A DNA stretch of 64,000 bases from Ornithinibacter aureus (GCF_009858245.1 NZ_VMSB01000001.1:2389623-2453622), one strand, 5' to 3'. Shown: positions 16,547-25,769, counted from the stretch's first letter. A program made the numbers and translations. Notes: generated by a model from the sequence alone, not told the origin.

Positions 16547-18088
16547 ATGACGATCGCCCCCAAGGCCCCGCGCAGGCTGACGATGAAGCAGCGCTATGAG
16601 GCGCTGACCCGAGACCTCGACTGGGAGCCCTCCTACGTCGAGCGTTCGGACGTCTTTCCCCACACCGAGTTCGAGGGCATCAAGATCCACGACTGGAGCA
16701 AGTGGGAGGACCCGTTCCGCCTCACCGTCGACTCGTACACCAAGTACCAGGCCGAGAAGGACAAGCGCCTGTATGCCGTGCTCGACGGGTTCGCCCAGAG
16801 CCAGGGTCACCTCTCCCTGACCGAGGCCTCCTACCTCAACGCGATGAAGCTCTTCATCCAGGGTGTGACGCCGCTGGAGTACGCGGCCCACCGCAACTTC
16901 GCCTACCTCGCGCGTCACCTCGACGGTCCCGGCCCGCGGTTCGCAGCCCTGTGCCAGTCGATCGACGAGATGCGGCACACGCAGACCGAGATCCACACGC
17001 TCAGCAACTACAACAAGTACTACGGCGGTTTCCACAACTACCTCGAGCAGTACGACCGGGTCTGGTACCTGTCGGTGCCGAAGTCGTTCTTCGACGACGC
17101 CCTGTCGGCCGGGCCGTTCGAGTTCCTCATCGCCATCGGCTTCTCCTTCGAGTACCTGCTGACCAACCTGCTGTTCGTACCCTTCATGTCGGGTGCCTCG
17201 TTCAACGGCGACCTGCCGACGATGACCTTCGGCTTCTCGGCGCAGTCCGACGAGTCGCGGCACATGACCTTGGGCCTCGAGGCGATCAAGTTCCTGCTCG
17301 AGCAGGACGAGGCCAACGTGCCGATCGTCCAGGCGTGGATCGACAAGTGGTTCTGGCGCGGCTACCGGGTCACCGCCCTGGTCGCCCAGATGCTCGACTA
17401 CATGCTGCCGCGCAAGGTCATGAGCTGGAAGGAGGCCTTCGAGCTCTACTTCGAGGAGCAGATGCTCGGTGGCCTGTTCCAGGACCTGGCGTTCTACGGC
17501 ATCCGCCCGCCCATGCACGTGGACGACGCCATCGCCGAGAAGGAGATCCTCTCCCACCAGGTGTACTGGACCCTCTACCAGTTCTCGCACGCGGCGGCCT
17601 TCACGACGACCGTGCCCGACGCGGGCGCGCAGAAGTGGCTCTCGGAGAACTACACCGAGACGTTCGACCAGCTCTACAAGCCGCTGTGGGACAAGGAGGC
17701 CAAGAACATCGAGGCCGGCGGGCGGCACTTCGCGCGCGGTCTGCCCCAGCTGTGCCAGGTCTGCCAGGTGCCGATGCTCTTCACCGAGCCCGGCGACCCG
17801 ACGACGCTGTGCCAGCGCGAGTCGGTCTACAACGGCGAGAAGTTCCAGACCTGCTCCGACGGGTGCCAGTGGATCTTCGAGCGCGAGCCCGAGAAGTACG
17901 TGCAGGCGTGGCTGCCGGTGCACCAGATCTACCAGGGCAACTGCGGCGGGCCGACGGTGCCCGACGTGCTGACCTGGTACGGCATCCAGGACGGCGACGG
18001 CGGCGAGTACAAGGGCTCGGTCGACGACAGGAACTGGCAGAAGTGGCACGACGCCGCGGACCACTCCAACATCGGATCGGAGGGCTGA
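16547..18088 (+). CDS. dmpN: Phenol hydroxylase, alpha subunit with diiron centre (DmpN-like, P3)
   Basis: A 513-residue catalytic subunit converting phenol to catechol. Diiron ligands are visible: Glu in GVTPLEYAAH (near residue 110), the ExxH in DEMRH (near residue 146), Glu near 207-210 and the second ExxH in DESRH (near residue 239). It is followed by a C-terminal Cys-rich segment with CQVCQVPMLF and the TCSDGCQWIFEREPEKY (YHS-type) motif as in DmpN. Spacing to dmpM is 15 bp and to dmpO 5 bp. Confidence 0.95.
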   Translation: MTIAPKAPRRLTMKQRYEALTRDLDWEPSYVERSDVFPHTEFEGIKIHDWSKWEDPFRLTVDSYTKYQAEKDKRLYAVLDGFAQSQGHLSLTEASYLNAMKLFIQGVTPLEYAAHRNFAYLARHLDGPGPRFAALCQSIDEMRHTQTEIHTLSNYNKYYGGFHNYLEQYDRVWYLSVPKSFFDDALSAGPFEFLIAIGFSFEYLLTNLLFVPFMSGASFNGDLPTMTFGFSAQSDESRHMTLGLEAIKFLLEQDEANVPIVQAWIDKWFWRGYRVTALVAQMLDYMLPRKVMSWKEAFELYFEEQMLGGLFQDLAFYGIRPPMHVDDAIAEKEILSHQVYWTLYQFSHAAAFTTTVPDAGAQKWLSENYTETFDQLYKPLWDKEAKNIEAGGRHFARGLPQLCQVCQVPMLFTEPGDPTTLCQRESVYNGEKFQTCSDGCQWIFEREPEKYVQAWLPVHQIYQGNCGGPTVPDVLTWYGIQDGDGGEYKGSVDDRNWQKWHDAADHSNIGSEG

Positions 18089-18093
18089 TCACC

Positions 18094-18420
18094 ATGGCCG
18101 TCAAGAGCATCGGCACGTACGACTTCCCGTCCCGCTCCCGCCAGGAGCTGTACGGCGACGACCAGCTCGTGCACCTGTGGTTCCAGGGCAACATGTGGTT
18201 CTGCGCCGCGGCGTGCTTCCGGGCCCCCAAGGCGATGACCTGGGGTGACTTCTGGAACGGGCTCGTCGTGCCCTACGCCGAGGAGGACCCGGACTTCGAT
18301 CCGGCGGCGCAGCGGGTGTGGACCCTGCACGGCGAGCAGTTCACGCCGCGCGATGACCAGACCCTCGAGGAGATCGGCGTCGAGCACAAGGACGTCATCG
18401 GGATGCGCGTCGTCGCCTGA
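18094..18420 (+). CDS. dmpO: Phenol hydroxylase gamma subunit (DmpO-like, P4)
   Basis: A 108-residue small subunit of the oxygenase, recognised from MAVKSIGTYDFPSRSRQELYGDDQLVHLWF and the central MTWGDFWNGLVVPYAEEDPDFDP. It starts 5 bp after dmpN, in the canonical position. A family B inverted repeat follows, so the downstream reductase is separated from it by 158 bp. Confidence 0.93.
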   Translation: MAVKSIGTYDFPSRSRQELYGDDQLVHLWFQGNMWFCAAACFRAPKAMTWGDFWNGLVVPYAEEDPDFDPAAQRVWTLHGEQFTPRDDQTLEEIGVEHKDVIGMRVVA

Positions 18421-18438
18421 CCCGCGTCGCGCACTGGT

Positions 18439-18518
18439 TCTCCGACTTCGTGCGATGTGACCACGGCCTCCGGCCCGAGATGGCCAAGAACCGCAGGTAG
18501 GTCGCACGAAGTCGGAGA
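18439..18518. repeat. Repeat family B copy 3 inside the phenol hydroxylase operon
   Basis: The 17-bp perfect arms TCTCCGACTTCGTGCGA (18439-18455) and TCGCACGAAGTCGGAGA (18502-18518) flank a 46-bp interior. It lies between dmpO and dmpP. Confidence 0.92.
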
Positions 18519-18578
18519 CAGCTGTCGGCAGATCCGACGACGTCATCGAGTCAGGAGCAATCGAGTGAGTGAGCAGCC

Positions 18579-19673
18579 ATGACCCAGACCCACACGATCA
18601 CCGTCGAGCCGCTCGGCCGCGAGGTGCAGTGCCGGGAGGACCAGTCGATCCTCGACGCCTGCCTGCGCGCCGGGGTCTGGTTGCCGCACTCGTGCACCCA
18701 CGGCACCTGCGCGACGTGCAAGGCCGATGTCGTCGACGGCGAGGTCGACCACGGTGCGGCGAGCTCGTTCGCGCTCATGGACTACGAGCGCGACGAGGGC
18801 AAGCTGCTGCCGTGCGTGGCCTGCCCGCGCTCCGACGTGGTGATCGAGGCCGACATCGACGTCGACGAGAGCGTGCCCGTGCACCCGGTGCAGGACTTCA
18901 CCGGCACCGTCGTGGCCCTCGAGGAGATCGCGCTGCAGACCCGGCGCCTCGTCGTCGAGCTCGACCGCGACATCGCGTTCAACGCCGGGCAGTACCTGAA
19001 GTTCTCGGTGCCGGCTCGGGACGGGCTCCCGGTCGTGGACCGCACCTGGTCGATCGCCTCACCGCCCACCGAGACCCGACGGCTGGAGTTCCACGTGCGC
19101 AACGTGCCCGGAGGCCGGGGCACCGACGGCTGGGTGTTCGGTGGCCTGTCGGTCGGGGATGCCGTGAGCGTCTCGGGGCCCTACGGTCGCTTCGTGCTCA
19201 AGATCGATGACGACCGCCCGGCCATCCTCGTCGGGGGCGGCACGGGCCTGGCGCCCCTGAAGTCGATGATCCGGCATGCGCTGGAGAACGACGCGTATGC
19301 CGGTCACCTCACCCTCTACCAGGGCGGTCGGAGCAGGGAGTGGCTCTACGACGTGGAGTACTTCCAGGCACTGGCGGCGCAGCACCCCGATCGGTTCACC
19401 TACCGACCGTGCCTGTCCGAGGAGACGCAGGCCGACTGCGGAAGTGACGCCACGGCATACGGCTTCGGCATGGTGACCGACGTCATCGCTGCCGACCACC
19501 CGACGTTGTCGGGGTCCTCGGGGTACCTGTGCGGCCCTCCGCCGATGGTCGAGGCCGCGCTGAAGACGTTGATGTCCAAGCGGCTCTTCCCGCGCGACAT
19601 CCACCGCGAGGACTTCTTCAACGAGGGCGACAAGGAGTCGGGCGCCGTCCGCTCCCCCCTCATCAAGCGCTGA
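18579..19673 (+). CDS. dmpP: Phenol hydroxylase reductase (DmpP-like, P5)
   Basis: A 364-residue electron-transfer protein passing electrons from NADH to the diiron oxygenase. An N-terminal [2Fe-2S] domain has CTHGTCATC (near residue 42) and the fourth Cys in LLPCVACP (near residue 75). An FAD domain follows (RTWSIASPP, where the usual Tyr of RxYS is Trp) and then an NAD domain (GGGTGLAPLKSMI, LCGPPPMVEAAL). The C-terminal EDFFNEGDK is family-typical. It is separated from dmpO by a repeat and may depend on read-through. Confidence 0.94.
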   Translation: MTQTHTITVEPLGREVQCREDQSILDACLRAGVWLPHSCTHGTCATCKADVVDGEVDHGAASSFALMDYERDEGKLLPCVACPRSDVVIEADIDVDESVPVHPVQDFTGTVVALEEIALQTRRLVVELDRDIAFNAGQYLKFSVPARDGLPVVDRTWSIASPPTETRRLEFHVRNVPGGRGTDGWVFGGLSVGDAVSVSGPYGRFVLKIDDDRPAILVGGGTGLAPLKSMIRHALENDAYAGHLTLYQGGRSREWLYDVEYFQALAAQHPDRFTYRPCLSEETQADCGSDATAYGFGMVTDVIAADHPTLSGSSGYLCGPPPMVEAALKTLMSKRLFPRDIHREDFFNEGDKESGAVRSPLIKR

Positions 19674-19687
19674 GATCCTGGCCGAGA

Positions 19688-19723
19688 GTGCGGACGTGGT
19701 CGCTCTGGCGACCACGTCCGCAC
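19688..19723. terminator. Bidirectional hairpin between dmpP and the iclR gene
   Basis: Perfect 16-bp stem GTGCGGACGTGGTCGC / GCGACCACGTCCGCAC with a 4-nt TCTG loop, 15 bp after dmpP and before the end of the convergent iclR gene. A second perfect palindrome, ACGGCATCCGGATGCCGT, follows at 19737-19754. There is no T-run. Confidence 0.8.
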
Positions 19724-19753
19724 CCACGGCGAGGTCACGGCATCCGGATGCCG

Positions 19754-20530
19754 TCAGAGGCCGGACTCGCGCAGGACGCGGCTCAGGGTGAACGCCGCGG
19801 TGCGCACCGCCGGTCCGAGGGTTCCCGGGTCGACGGCCTTCGTCGGGCCGGTCACCGACAGACCGGCGCGGACCCTGCGGTCGGCGCCGAACACGGGGGC
19901 GGCCACGCACGACACCCCGACGTGCGACTCCTCGAGGTCCATGGCCATGCCCACCGAGCGGATCTTGCGCAGCTCCCGGGTCAAGCCCCCGGGGGTGGTG
20001 ATCGTGCGCGGGGTCAGCCGCGGCAGCCCGGCATCGATGCGGGCCCGCACGGTCGCGGCCGGGCTGTACGCGAGGATCGCCTTCCCCACCCCGGTCGCGT
20101 GCGCGGGGAAGCGACCGCCCGTGCGTGAGGCCACGTCGGCACCGCTCGACCCCAGGATCTCGACGTAGACGACGTCGACTCCCTCGAGCACCGCGAGGTG
20201 GATGCGCTGGCGGGTCACCTCGCGAAGGTCCTCCATGATCGGCAGGGCCGCCTCGGACAGCGTGCGGTGCGTCGGCACGAGCTCGCCACGTTCGAACAGC
20301 CACATCCCGAGCCGGTAGCCCTCCCCGGACGGGCCGGCGTCCTGGCGCTCGAGCACCCGCAGGGCCACGAGTTCGGCGACGATCCGGTGCACGCTCGACT
20401 TGGGCAGCCCGGTGCGCCGCGACAGCTCGGCGAGGGACAGCACGGGGTCACGGTCGTCGAACGCCCCGACGATCGCGGCGGCGCGTGCGAGCAACGACAC
20501 CGGGGGCTCGTTCCGCTCAGTGGAACGCAT
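19754..20530 (-). CDS. IclR-family transcriptional regulator (first of a divergent pair)
   Basis: A 258-residue regulator. The N-terminal winged helix-turn-helix (LSLAELSRRTGLPKSSVHRIVAELVAL, residues 31-57) is followed by an IclR effector domain (GGRFPAHATGVGKAILAYSP; ESHVGVSCVAAPVFG). Such proteins often control aromatic catabolism. It is divergent from a second iclR gene with 69 bp between start codons. A putative operator (20510-20526) overlaps its codons 2-7. Which of the two regulators controls which promoter cannot be told from the sequence. Confidence 0.9.
   Translation of the reverse strand: MRSTERNEPPVSLLARAAAIVGAFDDRDPVLSLAELSRRTGLPKSSVHRIVAELVALRVLERQDAGPSGEGYRLGMWLFERGELVPTHRTLSEAALPIMEDLREVTRQRIHLAVLEGVDVVYVEILGSSGADVASRTGGRFPAHATGVGKAILAYSPAATVRARIDAGLPRLTPRTITTPGGLTRELRKIRSVGMAMDLEESHVGVSCVAAPVFGADRRVRAGLSVTGPTKAVDPGTLGPAVRTAAFTLSRVLRESGL
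20510..20526. promoter_or_regulatory. Putative IclR operator 2 (GTTCC-N7-GGAAC)
   Basis: GTTCCGCTCAGTGGAAC, again flanked by C and G. It is 74 bp before the rightward iclR start and inside the beginning of the leftward one, suggesting autoregulation. Confidence 0.8.
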
Positions 20531-20599
20531 TCGTTGATCGAACCATGCGCCGGGCCGCAGTGTCATCGCATCGGCCCACTCGGCAAAGGAGCCCAAGGC

Positions 20600-21409
20600 A
20601 TGTCGATCGTTGCTCAGGACCAGGCGTGGTGCGCCACGACCCCCAAGCGTTCCCAGGCCGTCGACGCCCACGGCTCCGCGCTGAAGTCCGTGGGCAGCGC
20701 CCTCGACGTGCTCGAGTGCTTCGCGACCGACGGCGAGCTGGGGGTCTCCGACATCGCCCGCCGCCTCGGGGTCGCGAAGTCGACGGCGCACCGGCTGCTG
20801 CAGACCCTGGCCAGCCGCGGGTTCGTCGAGCAGGACACCCACTCGGGTCAGTACCGCCTCGGCATCCACATCTACGAGCTCGGCGAGCTGGCCCTGGCCC
20901 GCAACCAGTTGCGCCACGCGGCCCTGCCGATCCTGCGCCAGGTCGCGGCTGCGACGGGGCTCACCGTGAACCTCTCGGTGCCCGACGGCCCGGACATCGT
21001 CTTCGTCGAGCGCATCGAGAACAGCGACGGGGTGCGCATCCTCGGGCACTTCGGGCGCCGGCTGCCCGCCCACACGACGAGCAGCGGCAAGGCGATCGCC
21101 GCCTGGAACACCGGGGCGGATGCCGCGCGTCGCCGCGCCGGGTTCCCCCCTCGGGTCAGCCGCACGGTGCGCACCGAGGCCGACTGGGACCGCTGCCTGG
21201 AGTCGGTGCGCAAGGTCGGCTACGCGGTGTCACACAGCGAGTCCTTCGACGGGGCGTCCTCGGTGGCGGTGCCCGTCATCGTGCACCGCGAGGCCATCGC
21301 GTCGATCTCCGTGTTCGGCCCGACCGAGGCCATCGAGCCGAAGGTCGACCGCTTCGTCCCCGTGCTCGTCGCCGCGAGCCGTCGCATCGCCCGCGCGCAC
21401 ACCGCCTGA
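20600..21409 (+). CDS. IclR-family transcriptional regulator (second of a divergent pair)
   Basis: A 269-residue regulator. The helix-turn-helix [30 protein letters not shown] lies near residues 48-77, and the effector-binding domain includes [18 protein letters not shown] and [17 protein letters not shown]. The ATG has AAGGAG upstream (20586-20591). It lies just upstream of the lower meta-cleavage operon and downstream of the phenol hydroxylase genes, so it is the better-placed candidate for controlling the lower pathway. It is only distantly similar to the neighbouring IclR protein. Confidence 0.9.
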   Translation: MSIVAQDQAWCATTPKRSQAVDAHGSALKSVGSALDVLECFATDGELGVSDIARRLGVAKSTAHRLLQTLASRGFVEQDTHSGQYRLGIHIYELGELALARNQLRHAALPILRQVAAATGLTVNLSVPDGPDIVFVERIENSDGVRILGHFGRRLPAHTTSSGKAIAAWNTGADAARRRAGFPPRVSRTVRTEADWDRCLESVRKVGYAVSHSESFDGASSVAVPVIVHREAIASISVFGPTEAIEPKVDRFVPVLVAASRRIARAHTA

Positions 21410-21454
21410 ACAGCTGGACCGGCCTGATCCGCCGGCTGGCCGCGCTGCAGCCCA

Positions 21455-21516
21455 GTCGAGGAGTCAAGACATGCCCGGGATCCGGGCGCGAGCCCGGCAT
21501 GTCTCGACCCCTCGAC
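21455..21516. terminator. Large imperfect hairpin after iclR
   Basis: Outer arms GTCGAGG (21455-21461) and CCTCGAC, and inner arms GACATGCCCGGG (21468-21479) and CCCGGCATGTC (21493-21503) form a long imperfect stem 45 bp after the iclR stop. It probably separates iclR from the lower pathway promoter. Confidence 0.6.
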
Positions 21517-21540
21517 TCCAGGGGCCCGGATGCCGTGCGC

Positions 21541-21557
21541 GTTCCCGGGAGCGGAAC
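21541..21557. promoter_or_regulatory. Putative IclR operator 3 (GTTCC-N7-GGAAC)
   Basis: GTTCCCGGGAGCGGAAC, flanked by C and G, 95 bp before the first gene of the lower meta-cleavage operon. It is the third copy with identical arms and spacing. Confidence 0.8.
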
Positions 21558-21651
21558 GTCGGGGGCGCGGCGCTCGCGGCATCCGTAGCGTCATCACCGT
21601 CAGCAGCAGAGCGTCGCCATCGACTGCCAGGCCCCACCCGAGAGGAACCCC

Positions 21652-22434
21652 GTGGACCACGAGACCCGCACGCTGGTGGCCGGTCGGCTGCTCGCGGCCT
21701 ACGAGTCCCGGGAGCCGCTCGAGCCGCTCACCTCGACCTACGAGGGTATGACCCTCGAGGACTCCTACGCCATCCAGCTGCTCCAGATCGAGCAGCGCCT
21801 GGCCGCCGGGCGCACCGTGCAGGGTCACAAGGTCGGCCTGACGAGCGCAGCGATGCAGCGGCTGCTCGGGGTCACCGAGCCCGACTACGGCCACCTGCTC
21901 GACGACTTCTTCCACCTCGAGCACATGCCGATCCCGGTGGGCACCTTCCTCCAGCCGCGGGTCGAGCCCGAGATCGCCTTCGTGCTCAAGAAGCCGCTCA
22001 AGGGCCCCGGCGTCACGGCCCACGAGGCCCTGCGCGCCGTCGACTTCGTCCTGCCGGCCCTCGAGATCGTCGACAGCCGCATCCGCGACTGGACGATCGG
22101 ACTGCTCGACACCATCGCCGACAACGCGAGCTCGGGTGCCGTCGTGCTCGGCTCCACCCCCACCGCCGTGGATGCCGTGGACCTTCGCCTTGCGGGGGCG
22201 ACCTTCCACCGCAACGGCCAGGTCGTCGGCACCGGGGCGGGCGGGGCCGTGCTCGGCTCGCCGCTGAACTCCCTGGTCTGGCTCGCCAACACCGTCGGCG
22301 CCCGCGGCATCACCCTCGAGGCGGGCCACGTCGTCCTTCCCGGGGCCGTGTGCGCCATGGCCCCCGTCGCTGTCGGCGACACCTTCACCGCGACGTTCGC
22401 CGGGCTCGGCAGCGTCACCGCCCGGTTCGTCTGA
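21652..22434 (+). CDS. dmpE: 2-keto-4-pentenoate hydratase (DmpE/MhpD-like)
   Basis: A 260-residue enzyme hydrating 2-oxopent-4-enoate to 4-hydroxy-2-oxovalerate. Family motifs: [17 protein letters not shown] (near residue 62), [10 protein letters not shown] with the metal-binding Glu pair (near 103-112), [10 protein letters not shown] and [11 protein letters not shown] (near 138-166). GTG start with AGAGGAA upstream. It heads the lower operon; its paralogue (dmpH-like) lies at 24636. Confidence 0.93.
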   Translation: MDHETRTLVAGRLLAAYESREPLEPLTSTYEGMTLEDSYAIQLLQIEQRLAAGRTVQGHKVGLTSAAMQRLLGVTEPDYGHLLDDFFHLEHMPIPVGTFLQPRVEPEIAFVLKKPLKGPGVTAHEALRAVDFVLPALEIVDSRIRDWTIGLLDTIADNASSGAVVLGSTPTAVDAVDLRLAGATFHRNGQVVGTGAGGAVLGSPLNSLVWLANTVGARGITLEAGHVVLPGAVCAMAPVAVGDTFTATFAGLGSVTARFV

Positions 22435-22460
22435 ACCACCCCGATCGCCGAAGGAGCACC

Positions 22461-23486
22461 ATGTCCACCCCTGCGAGGACCAAGGGCACCGCCGCCATCG
22501 TCGGGCCCGGCAACATCGGCACCGACCTGATGTTCAAGCTCATGCGCCGCAGCGACGTGCTCGACCCGCGCTGGATGATCGGGGTCGACCCGGCATCCGA
22601 CGGTCTGCGTCGCGCGACGTCGCTCGGCCTCGAGGCCAGCCACGAGGGCGTCGACTGGCTGCTCGCCCAGGACGAGCTTCCCGACATCGTCTTCGAGTGC
22701 ACCTCCGCCAAGGCGCACGAGGCGAACGCCCCGCGCTACGCCGAGGCCGGCATCCTCGCCGTCGACCTGACCCCCGCAGCCGTCGGCCCGTACCTGTGCC
22801 CCCCGGTCAACCTCGACTTCAACGTCGACGCGATGAACGTCAACATGATCACCTGCGGCGGGCAGGCCACGACCCCGATGGTCAAGGCCGTCTCCTCGGT
22901 CGTGCCAGTCCCCTACGCCGAGATCGTCGCGAGCATCTCGAGCAAGTCCGCCGGCCCGGGCACCCGAGCCAACATCGACGAGTTCACCGAGACCACCTCG
23001 GCGGCCCTCGAGGTCGTCGGCGGCGCCGACCGCGGCAAGGCGATCATCATCCTCAACCCCGTCGAGCCGCCGCTGATGATGCGCAACTCGGTCTTCTGCG
23101 CCATCCCCGCCGAGGCCGGCGAGCCGGGCCCGCTCCTGGACGCCATCCTCGAGTCGATCCACGCGATGGTCGCCCAGGTGCAGGACTACGTTCCCGGCTA
23201 CGCCCTGCGCGCAGACCCCCAGTTCGACCACGCCCGCGACCTCTGGCAGGGCATGGCCCGGGTGTTCGTGCCGATCGAGGTCAAGGGCCGCGGCGACTAC
23301 CTGCCCGACTACGCCGGCAACCTCGACATCATCACCGCGGCCGCCGCGCGGGTCGGCGACATCATGGTCGCCCACCGCCTCGGTGTCGCCTCGACCTGGA
23401 AGTCGTCGAGCGACCTCGGCGAGCTGCCCGGCCCCACCGACCCCCTCGTCGGCGCAGGCGCCGGCGCCCAGAAGGCAGGAGCCTGA
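22461..23486 (+). CDS. dmpF: Acetaldehyde dehydrogenase (acylating), DmpF/MhpF-like
   Basis: A 341-residue enzyme oxidising acetaldehyde to acetyl-CoA with NAD and CoA. The NAD motif [10 protein letters not shown] is at residues 14-23, and the catalytic Cys lies in [11 protein letters not shown] (near residue 79). [15 protein letters not shown] is a conserved family stretch. It works as a complex with the aldolase encoded 2 bp downstream, channelling acetaldehyde. AAGGAG precedes the ATG. Confidence 0.95.
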   Translation: MSTPARTKGTAAIVGPGNIGTDLMFKLMRRSDVLDPRWMIGVDPASDGLRRATSLGLEASHEGVDWLLAQDELPDIVFECTSAKAHEANAPRYAEAGILAVDLTPAAVGPYLCPPVNLDFNVDAMNVNMITCGGQATTPMVKAVSSVVPVPYAEIVASISSKSAGPGTRANIDEFTETTSAALEVVGGADRGKAIIILNPVEPPLMMRNSVFCAIPAEAGEPGPLLDAILESIHAMVAQVQDYVPGYALRADPQFDHARDLWQGMARVFVPIEVKGRGDYLPDYAGNLDIITAAAARVGDIMVAHRLGVASTWKSSSDLGELPGPTDPLVGAGAGAQKAGA

Positions 23487-23487
23487 C

Positions 23488-24636
23488 ATGGGTGACATGA
23501 CCATCCGCCCCGAGGACGCCCCCGTCGTCACGACCGAGGTCACCGAGACCGACGTCCTCACCCACACCCCCACCGGGGGCGGGCTGCGCGACCTGCGGAT
23601 CACCGACTCCACGCTGCGCGACGGTTCGCACGCCATGCAGCACCAGTTCACCGAGGAGCAGGTGCGCGGTGTCGTGCACGCCCTCGACAAGGCCGGTGTC
23701 GAGGTGATCGAGGTCAGCCACGGCGACGGCCTCGGCGGCTCGAGCTTCAACTACGGCTTCTCCAAGGTCGACGAGATGAAGCTCATCGCCGCCGCCGTCG
23801 AGGAGGCCACCCAGGCCAAGATCGCCATCCTCATGCTGCCCGGCCTCGGCACCGTGCACGAGCTGAAGAAGGCGCACGCCGCCGGTGCCTCGGTCGCCCG
23901 CATCGCGACCCACTGCACCGAGGCCGACGTCTCGCTCCAGCACTTCGCCGCGGCCCGCGCGCTCGGCATGGAGACCGTCGGCTTCCTCATGCTCAGCCAC
24001 AAGGCCTCGCCCGCGAAGCTCGCCGAGCAGGCCCGGATCATGGTGGATGCCGGGGCCCAGTGCGTCTACGTCGTCGACTCCGCGGGTGCTCTCGTCCTCA
24101 CCGACGCCCAGGAGCGCATCCAGGCCGTCATCGACGAGATCGGCCCGCAGGCGCAGGTCGGTTTCCACGGCCACCAGAACCTCAGCCTGGGCATCGCCAA
24201 CTCGGTGCTCGCCTACCTGGCTGGTGCCAAGCAGATCGACGGTGCGCTGTGCGCCCTCGGCGCCGGGGCCGGCAACAGCCCCACCGAGGTGCTCGCCGCG
24301 ACCTTCGAGCGGATGGGCATCCGCACCGGGGTCGACCTCGGTGAGGTGCTCTCGGCCGCGGACGACGTCGTCAAGCCGTTCATTCCCCGCCTGCCGTGGA
24401 TGGACCGCGCCTCGATCACCCAGGGCTACGCCGGGGTGTACTCCTCGTTCCTGCTGCACGCCGAGCGGGCCGCCGCCCGCTACGAGGTGCCCGCCCACGA
24501 GATCCTCCAGAAGGTCGGCGAGTACGGCTACGTCGGCGGCCAGGAGGACATGATCATCGACATCGCGCTCCAGCTCGCCGAGGAGAAGAACCAGCTCGTC
24601 GAGCTCGGGGACCTCGCCGGGATGGGGGTGCGCTGA
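23488..24636 (+). CDS. dmpG: 4-hydroxy-2-oxovalerate aldolase (DmpG/MhpE-like)
   Basis: A 382-residue TIM-barrel aldolase splitting 4-hydroxy-2-oxovalerate into pyruvate and acetaldehyde. The metal/active-site motif DSTLRDGSHAMQHQF is at about residues 36-50, HCTEADVS and FHGHQNLSLGIANS carry further ligands (near 148 and 229). About 25 extra residues precede the catalytic domain. It is coupled to dmpF upstream and overlaps the next start as TGATG. Confidence 0.95.
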   Translation: MGDMTIRPEDAPVVTTEVTETDVLTHTPTGGGLRDLRITDSTLRDGSHAMQHQFTEEQVRGVVHALDKAGVEVIEVSHGDGLGGSSFNYGFSKVDEMKLIAAAVEEATQAKIAILMLPGLGTVHELKKAHAAGASVARIATHCTEADVSLQHFAAARALGMETVGFLMLSHKASPAKLAEQARIMVDAGAQCVYVVDSAGALVLTDAQERIQAVIDEIGPQAQVGFHGHQNLSLGIANSVLAYLAGAKQIDGALCALGAGAGNSPTEVLAATFERMGIRTGVDLGEVLSAADDVVKPFIPRLPWMDRASITQGYAGVYSSFLLHAERAAARYEVPAHEILQKVGEYGYVGGQEDMIIDIALQLAEEKNQLVELGDLAGMGVR

Positions 24637-25484
24637 TGGGTGACCACACGGCATCCGACGTGGCCAGCACGGCATCCGGCGTGGGCGCGGCCCCGGAAGG
24701 TGGGTGGGACGTCGAGTCCGTCGCCGCCGAGCTCCTGCGCTGCGAGGACGAGCGCCGCGAGCGCGAGCCGTTCACCGACGAGTGGCCGGGGCTCGACCTC
24801 GACACCGGCTATGCGATCCAGGACCTCAACCTCGCCAAGCGCCTCGAGCGCGGCGAGAAGCTCATCGGCGTCAAGCTGGGCCTGACGAGCCGGGCCAAGC
24901 AGCAGCGGATGGGTGTGCACTTCCCGTTCGTCGCGTGGCTGACCGACGCGATGGTGCTGCCGGTCGGCGACCCGGTGCCCCAGGGAAAGCTCATCCACCC
25001 GCGCATCGAGCCCGAGATCGTCTTCGTCATGGGCGAGCGCCTCGAGGGCCCGGGCATCACGTGTGCCCAGGCGATGAGCGCGGTTGAGTCGGTGTGGGGC
25101 GGCGCCGAGGTCATCGACAGCCGCTACAGCAACTTCCGCTTCACCGCCGGTGACGTCGCCGCCGACAACGCCTCCTCCGGTGCCTTCGTCACCGGCCCGA
25201 TCGGCCTCCCCCCGAGCGAGGTCGACCTCGCCCTCGAGGCGGTGCTCGTCGAGGTCGACGGTGTCGTCGTCGACTCGGCGACCGGCGCCGCCGTGCAGGG
25301 CCACCCCGGGGAGGCGCTCGCGCTCGCCGCGAACGACCTCGCCCGTCGCGGCCACGCCATCGAGGCGGGCTGGATCGTCCTCACCGGCGGCATGACGGAT
25401 GCCGTGTTCGCACCTCCCGGGTCGAGCACCGCCCTGCACTTCACCAACCTCGGTTCGGTGTTCCTCAACGGCGGGGAAGGCTGA
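24636..25484 (+). CDS. dmpH: 4-oxalocrotonate decarboxylase (DmpH/XylI-like)
   Basis: A 282-residue paralogue of the hydratase, decarboxylating 2-oxo-3-hexenedioate to 2-oxopent-4-enoate. Motifs are KLGLTSRAKQQRMGV (near residue 78), PRIEPEIVFV and EVIDSRYSNFRF with DNASSGAFVTG. The distinction from the hydratase is based on the RYSNF-type motif, operon position and the presence of a separate dmpE. An N-terminal extension of about 25 residues is low-complexity. Start overlaps the dmpG stop. Confidence 0.9.
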   Translation: MGDHTASDVASTASGVGAAPEGGWDVESVAAELLRCEDERREREPFTDEWPGLDLDTGYAIQDLNLAKRLERGEKLIGVKLGLTSRAKQQRMGVHFPFVAWLTDAMVLPVGDPVPQGKLIHPRIEPEIVFVMGERLEGPGITCAQAMSAVESVWGGAEVIDSRYSNFRFTAGDVAADNASSGAFVTGPIGLPPSEVDLALEAVLVEVDGVVVDSATGAAVQGHPGEALALAANDLARRGHAIEAGWIVLTGGMTDAVFAPPGSSTALHFTNLGSVFLNGGEG

Positions 25485-25489
25485 TCGCC

Positions 25490-25705
25490 ATGCCGCTCAT
25501 CGAGGTGACCCTGGCCGAAGGTCGCACGCCGGTGCAGATCCGCACCCTCATCTCCGCCCTCACCCACGCCGCCGCAGAGGCGGTCGACGCCCCGGTCGAC
25601 AGCATCCGGGTCGTCATCCGCGAGGTACCTCCGACGCACTGGGGTGCCGGTGACGTCACCATCGCCGAACGCCGCGGGGCACCCGACCCGCGCGCGGGCA
25701 CCTGA
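25490..25705 (+). CDS. dmpI: 4-oxalocrotonate tautomerase (DmpI/XylH-like)
   Basis: A 71-residue tautomerase with the catalytic N-terminal proline (MPLIEVTLAEGRTPVQ) and the conserved Arg in SIRVVIREVPPTHWG. It isomerises 2-hydroxymuconate to 2-oxo-3-hexenedioate. It begins 5 bp after dmpH, so it is in the same transcript. Confidence 0.95.
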   Translation: MPLIEVTLAEGRTPVQIRTLISALTHAAAEAVDAPVDSIRVVIREVPPTHWGAGDVTIAERRGAPDPRAGT

Positions 25706-25769
25706 GCCGGCCCCCGGCATCCGCACCGCTGTTCCCACCCAACACACCCCCACCGCAGAAGGTGAACCC

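Noticed and set aside
14447..18064. 1205-codon leftward open frame over the phenol hydroxylase genes
   Set aside because: Antisense shadow with Val/Leu/Gly/Asp-rich composition; the forward strand encodes recognised oxygenase subunits.
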